Shown piece by piece: positions 5,519 through 6,502 of a stretch of DNA of 6,502 bases. The stretch is from an uncultured Victivallales bacterium (GTDB taxonomy: Bacteria > Verrucomicrobiota > Lentisphaeria > Oligosphaerales > JAFGRS01). The notes beneath the pieces are model-generated. The model saw only the letters and a program-made list of their open reading frames with translations, was not told the DNA's origin and ran no database searches. The stretch's first letter is position 1; each line of letters starts with the position of its first letter. The stretch spans positions 1-6,502 of the forward strand of contig CAILKC010000657.1 of the NCBI GenBank assembly GCA_903834675.1, written 5' to 3'. Both the position numbers and the translations under genes were made by a program.

Positions 5519-5547
5519 CCCGGAAGCGCCGGGATGGAGCTTCCGGG
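5519..5547. repeat. 9-bp perfect inverted repeat
   Basis: CCCGGAAGC (5519-5527) pairs with GCTTCCGGG (5539-5547) around an 11-nt loop. It lies about 60 nt beyond the stop of the lipoprotein gene in that gene's direction of transcription, so it might act in 3'-end formation or transcript stability, though no T tract follows. It may also be another dispersed GC palindrome. Confidence 0.45.
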
Positions 5548-5601
5548 ACTTGGTGGACAGGGCGCCGATCCTGCCGCCCCAAACGCCAGCCGCCAAAAGC
5601 G

Positions 5602-5617
5602 GGCTCAGTTCTGAGCC
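5602..5617 (-). terminator. Hairpin overlapping the lipoprotein stop codon
   Basis: GGCTCAG (5602-5608) and CTGAGCC (5611-5617) are perfect 7-bp arms with a 2-nt loop, and the lipoprotein TGA (5607-5605) lies within one arm. On the minus strand only four T follow a few bases later (CGCTTTTGG), so it is at best a weak terminator or stability element. The arm overlaps codons, which limits the inference. Confidence 0.28.
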
Positions 5618-5922
5618 GGGACCGCGGGAGCCTGCGGTGATGCCGCAGCCTTCTTCGCCGCGTCCGCCTCCTCGCGTTTCTTCTTGTCGTAGAGCTGATC
5701 GCCTGCCACGGCACCGCCCGTTGCCCCGATGGCGCCGCCGATGATCGCGCCACCCGCACGATGGTCACTGCCGCCGATCGCCGCGCCGGCTGCCGCGCCC
5801 AGAACTCCGGCGCCAACGCCGCCGATCACCGCACCCTTATGCTCACTGGCCGACTCGCACCCAAGCAACCCCACCAGGGACGCCACACTGAGACTCACCT
5901 TCAGCCATTTCGCGGTCTTCAT
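5605..5922 (-). CDS. Glycine-zipper lipoprotein
   Basis: From the ATG at 5922 the product has 105 residues. It starts MKTAKWLKVSLSVASLVGLLGC, a lipoprotein signal with lipobox LLGC, so Cys22 would be lipidated and the mature part anchored in the cell envelope, probably the outer membrane. Residues about 30-72 are a glycine-zipper region (GAVIGGVGAGVLGAAAG, then AGGAIIGGAIGATGGAVAG) with two GxxxG-rich helices like the glycine-zipper/YMGG families of small envelope and stress lipoproteins. A charged tail (DKKKREEADAAKK) and an Ala/Pro-rich end follow. The ATG at 5922 is preferred because AAAGGG lies 6 nt upstream; the adjacent ATG at 5925 has only 3 nt and an upstream start at 5964 would bury the signal. 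Function in this family is poorly defined: self-association in membranes and envelope integrity are the usual suggestions. Confidence 0.85.
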   Translation of the reverse strand: MKTAKWLKVSLSVASLVGLLGCESASEHKGAVIGGVGAGVLGAAAGAAIGGSDHRAGGAIIGGAIGATGGAVAGDQLYDKKKREEADAAKKAAASPQAPAVPAQN

Positions 5923-5928
5923 CATCTG

Positions 5929-5934
5929 CCCTTT
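5929..5934 (-). promoter_or_regulatory. Ribosome binding site of the lipoprotein
   Basis: AAAGGG on the minus strand is 6 nt before the ATG at 5922. It decides between two consecutive ATG codons (5925 and 5922) in favour of the second. No convincing -35/-10 promoter pair could be picked out upstream. Confidence 0.55.
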
Positions 5935-6069
5935 CTGCAAACCGGCACTGCCAGCGGAACGCAACCTGTCACATGCCTCGGCACAATAGCGCAGCCATCC
6001 GTGGTGTCCAGAAGGATGAGGCTTCGAGGGCGCAAACCAGCTCCGTAGGTGGTGACTACTCAGGTCCTA

Positions 6070-6076
6070 GGGTTCA
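6070..6076. repeat. Single GGGTTCA heptamer
   Basis: One copy of the GGGTTCA unit lies immediately left of the 8-bp array. The same unit recurs as four tandem copies on the right of the array and two copies at 6465-6478, so the heptamers bracket the region. Confidence 0.5.
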
Positions 6077-6077
6077 G

Positions 6078-6217
6078 GAAACGGCGAAACGGCGAGACGG
6101 CGAGACGGAGAGACGGCGAGACCGAGAGACCGAGAGACGGAGAGACGGCGAGACGGCGAAACGGAGAGACGGCGAGACGGAGAGACGGCGACTGGAGGAG
6201 ACGGAGAGGGAGACGGC
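6078..6217. repeat. Tandem array of an 8-bp unit (GAGACGGC/A)
   Basis: Fourteen consecutive 8-bp units run in perfect register from 6078 to 6189. Variants are GAGACGGC, GAGACGGA, GAGACCGA, GAAACGGC and GAAACGGA. A degenerate unit (6190-6197), one more good unit (6198-6205), a 4-nt interruption and a last unit (6210-6217) follow. Frames across it are open only because of the repeat and would give an Arg/Glu-rich peptide, so I do not call a gene. The strand is purine-rich on the plus side. Variation is mostly at positions 3, 6 and 8 of the unit, as expected from slippage followed by point changes. Confidence 0.85.
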
Positions 6218-6230
6218 GGAGATGAAAACA

Positions 6231-6260
6231 GGGTTCAGGGTTCAGGGTTCAGGGTTCAGG
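6231..6260. repeat. Four tandem GGGTTCA heptamers
   Basis: GGGTTCA is repeated four times without error (6231-6258) and followed by GG. It resembles telomere-like G/T-rich repeats in form only; nothing else suggests a chromosome end. Confidence 0.8.
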
Positions 6261-6269
6261 CCGGACATA

Positions 6270-6423
6270 GCGGAATGAGACTGGTTGACGCGGGGCCCAT
6301 TCCGATCCGGCCGGGACGCGCCGGATCGCCTGGAGGGCGGCCCTGCGTGGCCGCCGCGGCGCCGACGCAGCCGCGCCCTCCAACGCCCCTCGTCCGCCGC
6401 AGCGGACGCGGGGCGGAATGAGA
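6270..6423. repeat. Hairpin cluster flanked by an 11-bp direct repeat
   Basis: GCGGAATGAGA occurs at 6270-6280 and 6413-6423. Between lie three GC-rich inverted repeats: CGATCCGG (6303-6310) with CCGGATCG (6321-6328); 6332-6348 with 6365-6381, 14 of 17 positions pairing; and 6384-6397 with 6402-6415, 13 of 14 pairing around a CGCA loop. CATTCCG at 6298-6304 also inverts CGGAATG at 6414-6420. No protein is encoded convincingly. It looks like a miniature palindromic element, possibly with target duplication, or a structured RNA. Confidence 0.55.
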
Positions 6424-6464
6424 AGCGCCTGGTGTCATAGGAGCTTGCTGCAAGTCTCATACAA

Positions 6465-6478
6465 GGGTTCAGGGTTCA
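6465..6478. repeat. Two tandem GGGTTCA heptamers
   Basis: Two exact copies of the unit seen at 6231-6258 lie about 40 nt beyond the hairpin cluster. The remaining 24 bases to the window end show nothing recognisable. Confidence 0.65.
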
Positions 6479-6502
6479 GCAGGATCCCCGGCTGGGGCCG
6501 GA

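Noticed and set aside
5217..5816. Minus-strand open frame of 199 codons overlapping the lipoprotein
   Set aside because: Its first part is an out-of-frame shadow of the glycine-zipper gene and the rest is Arg-rich without a domain; the lipoprotein frame has lipobox and ribosome site.
983..6074. AACCCTAGGA near 983 and its reverse complement near 6065
   Set aside because: A 10-bp match is expected by chance several times in a window this size and the flanks do not match.
6078..6217. CRISPR array
   Set aside because: The unit is 8 bp in direct tandem with no spacers and no cas genes nearby.
5973..6278. Plus-strand open frame across the octamer array
   Set aside because: It stays open only because the 8-bp unit lacks stops in that frame; the product is a repetitive Arg/Glu string and no start signal is evident.
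1..6502. tRNA or rRNA genes
   Set aside because: No cloverleaf with a GGTTCRANNCC T-arm and no rRNA-like sequence was seen in the spacers; the GGGTTCA repeats are tandem and lack tRNA context.

Overview
This is a GC-rich window (by eye about two thirds G+C). It has two clear, intact protein genes, both on the minus strand, set among broken genes and an unusual density of short palindromic and tandem repeats. The main gene is a large secreted heparinase II/III-type polysaccharide lyase with an N-terminal CxxC...CxxC metal-knuckle insert. That architecture, the glycine-zipper lipoprotein and the repeat-littered spacers suggest a polysaccharide-degrading, Gram-negative-type bacterium of the Planctomycetes/Lentisphaerae/Verrucomicrobia group or a similar lineage (Hydrogenedentes, Armatimonadetes). 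This is inference from style; no rRNA or marker gene is present.

Layout. 1-131: a two-hairpin element and short CCACGGA repeats. 255-975: minus-strand coding remnants, namely a doubtful 39-residue ORF, a good 142-residue hypothetical gene, and an upstream segment that joins it if one base is removed from a seven-G run. 962-1193: a plus-strand fragment of a tyrosine/dual-specificity phosphatase with the Cx5R signature, ending where a palindromic repeat (copy A) begins. 1335-1520: a coding-like 61-codon stretch in frame with, and downstream of, the lyase stop. 1530-4358: the lyase. 4378-4911: a disrupted gene directly upstream of the lyase in the same direction; two compensating one-base shifts would restore a 177-residue protein with a good ribosome binding site. 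4941-5604: no convincing gene, but a run of inverted repeats. 5605-5922: the glycine-zipper lipoprotein. 5923-6502: tandem 8-bp and 7-bp repeats and a cluster of strong hairpins flanked by an 11-bp direct repeat.

How the parts fit. The disrupted gene and the lyase are 19 nt apart and probably formed one transcription unit. The lyase would act outside the cytoplasm, cleaving a uronic-acid polysaccharide by beta-elimination. The lipoprotein looks like a separate envelope-stress or structural gene. The phosphatase fragment and the small minus-strand genes look like leftovers of rearrangement. The least explained part is the palindrome-dense stretch 4941-5311 together with related repeat copies elsewhere in the window.
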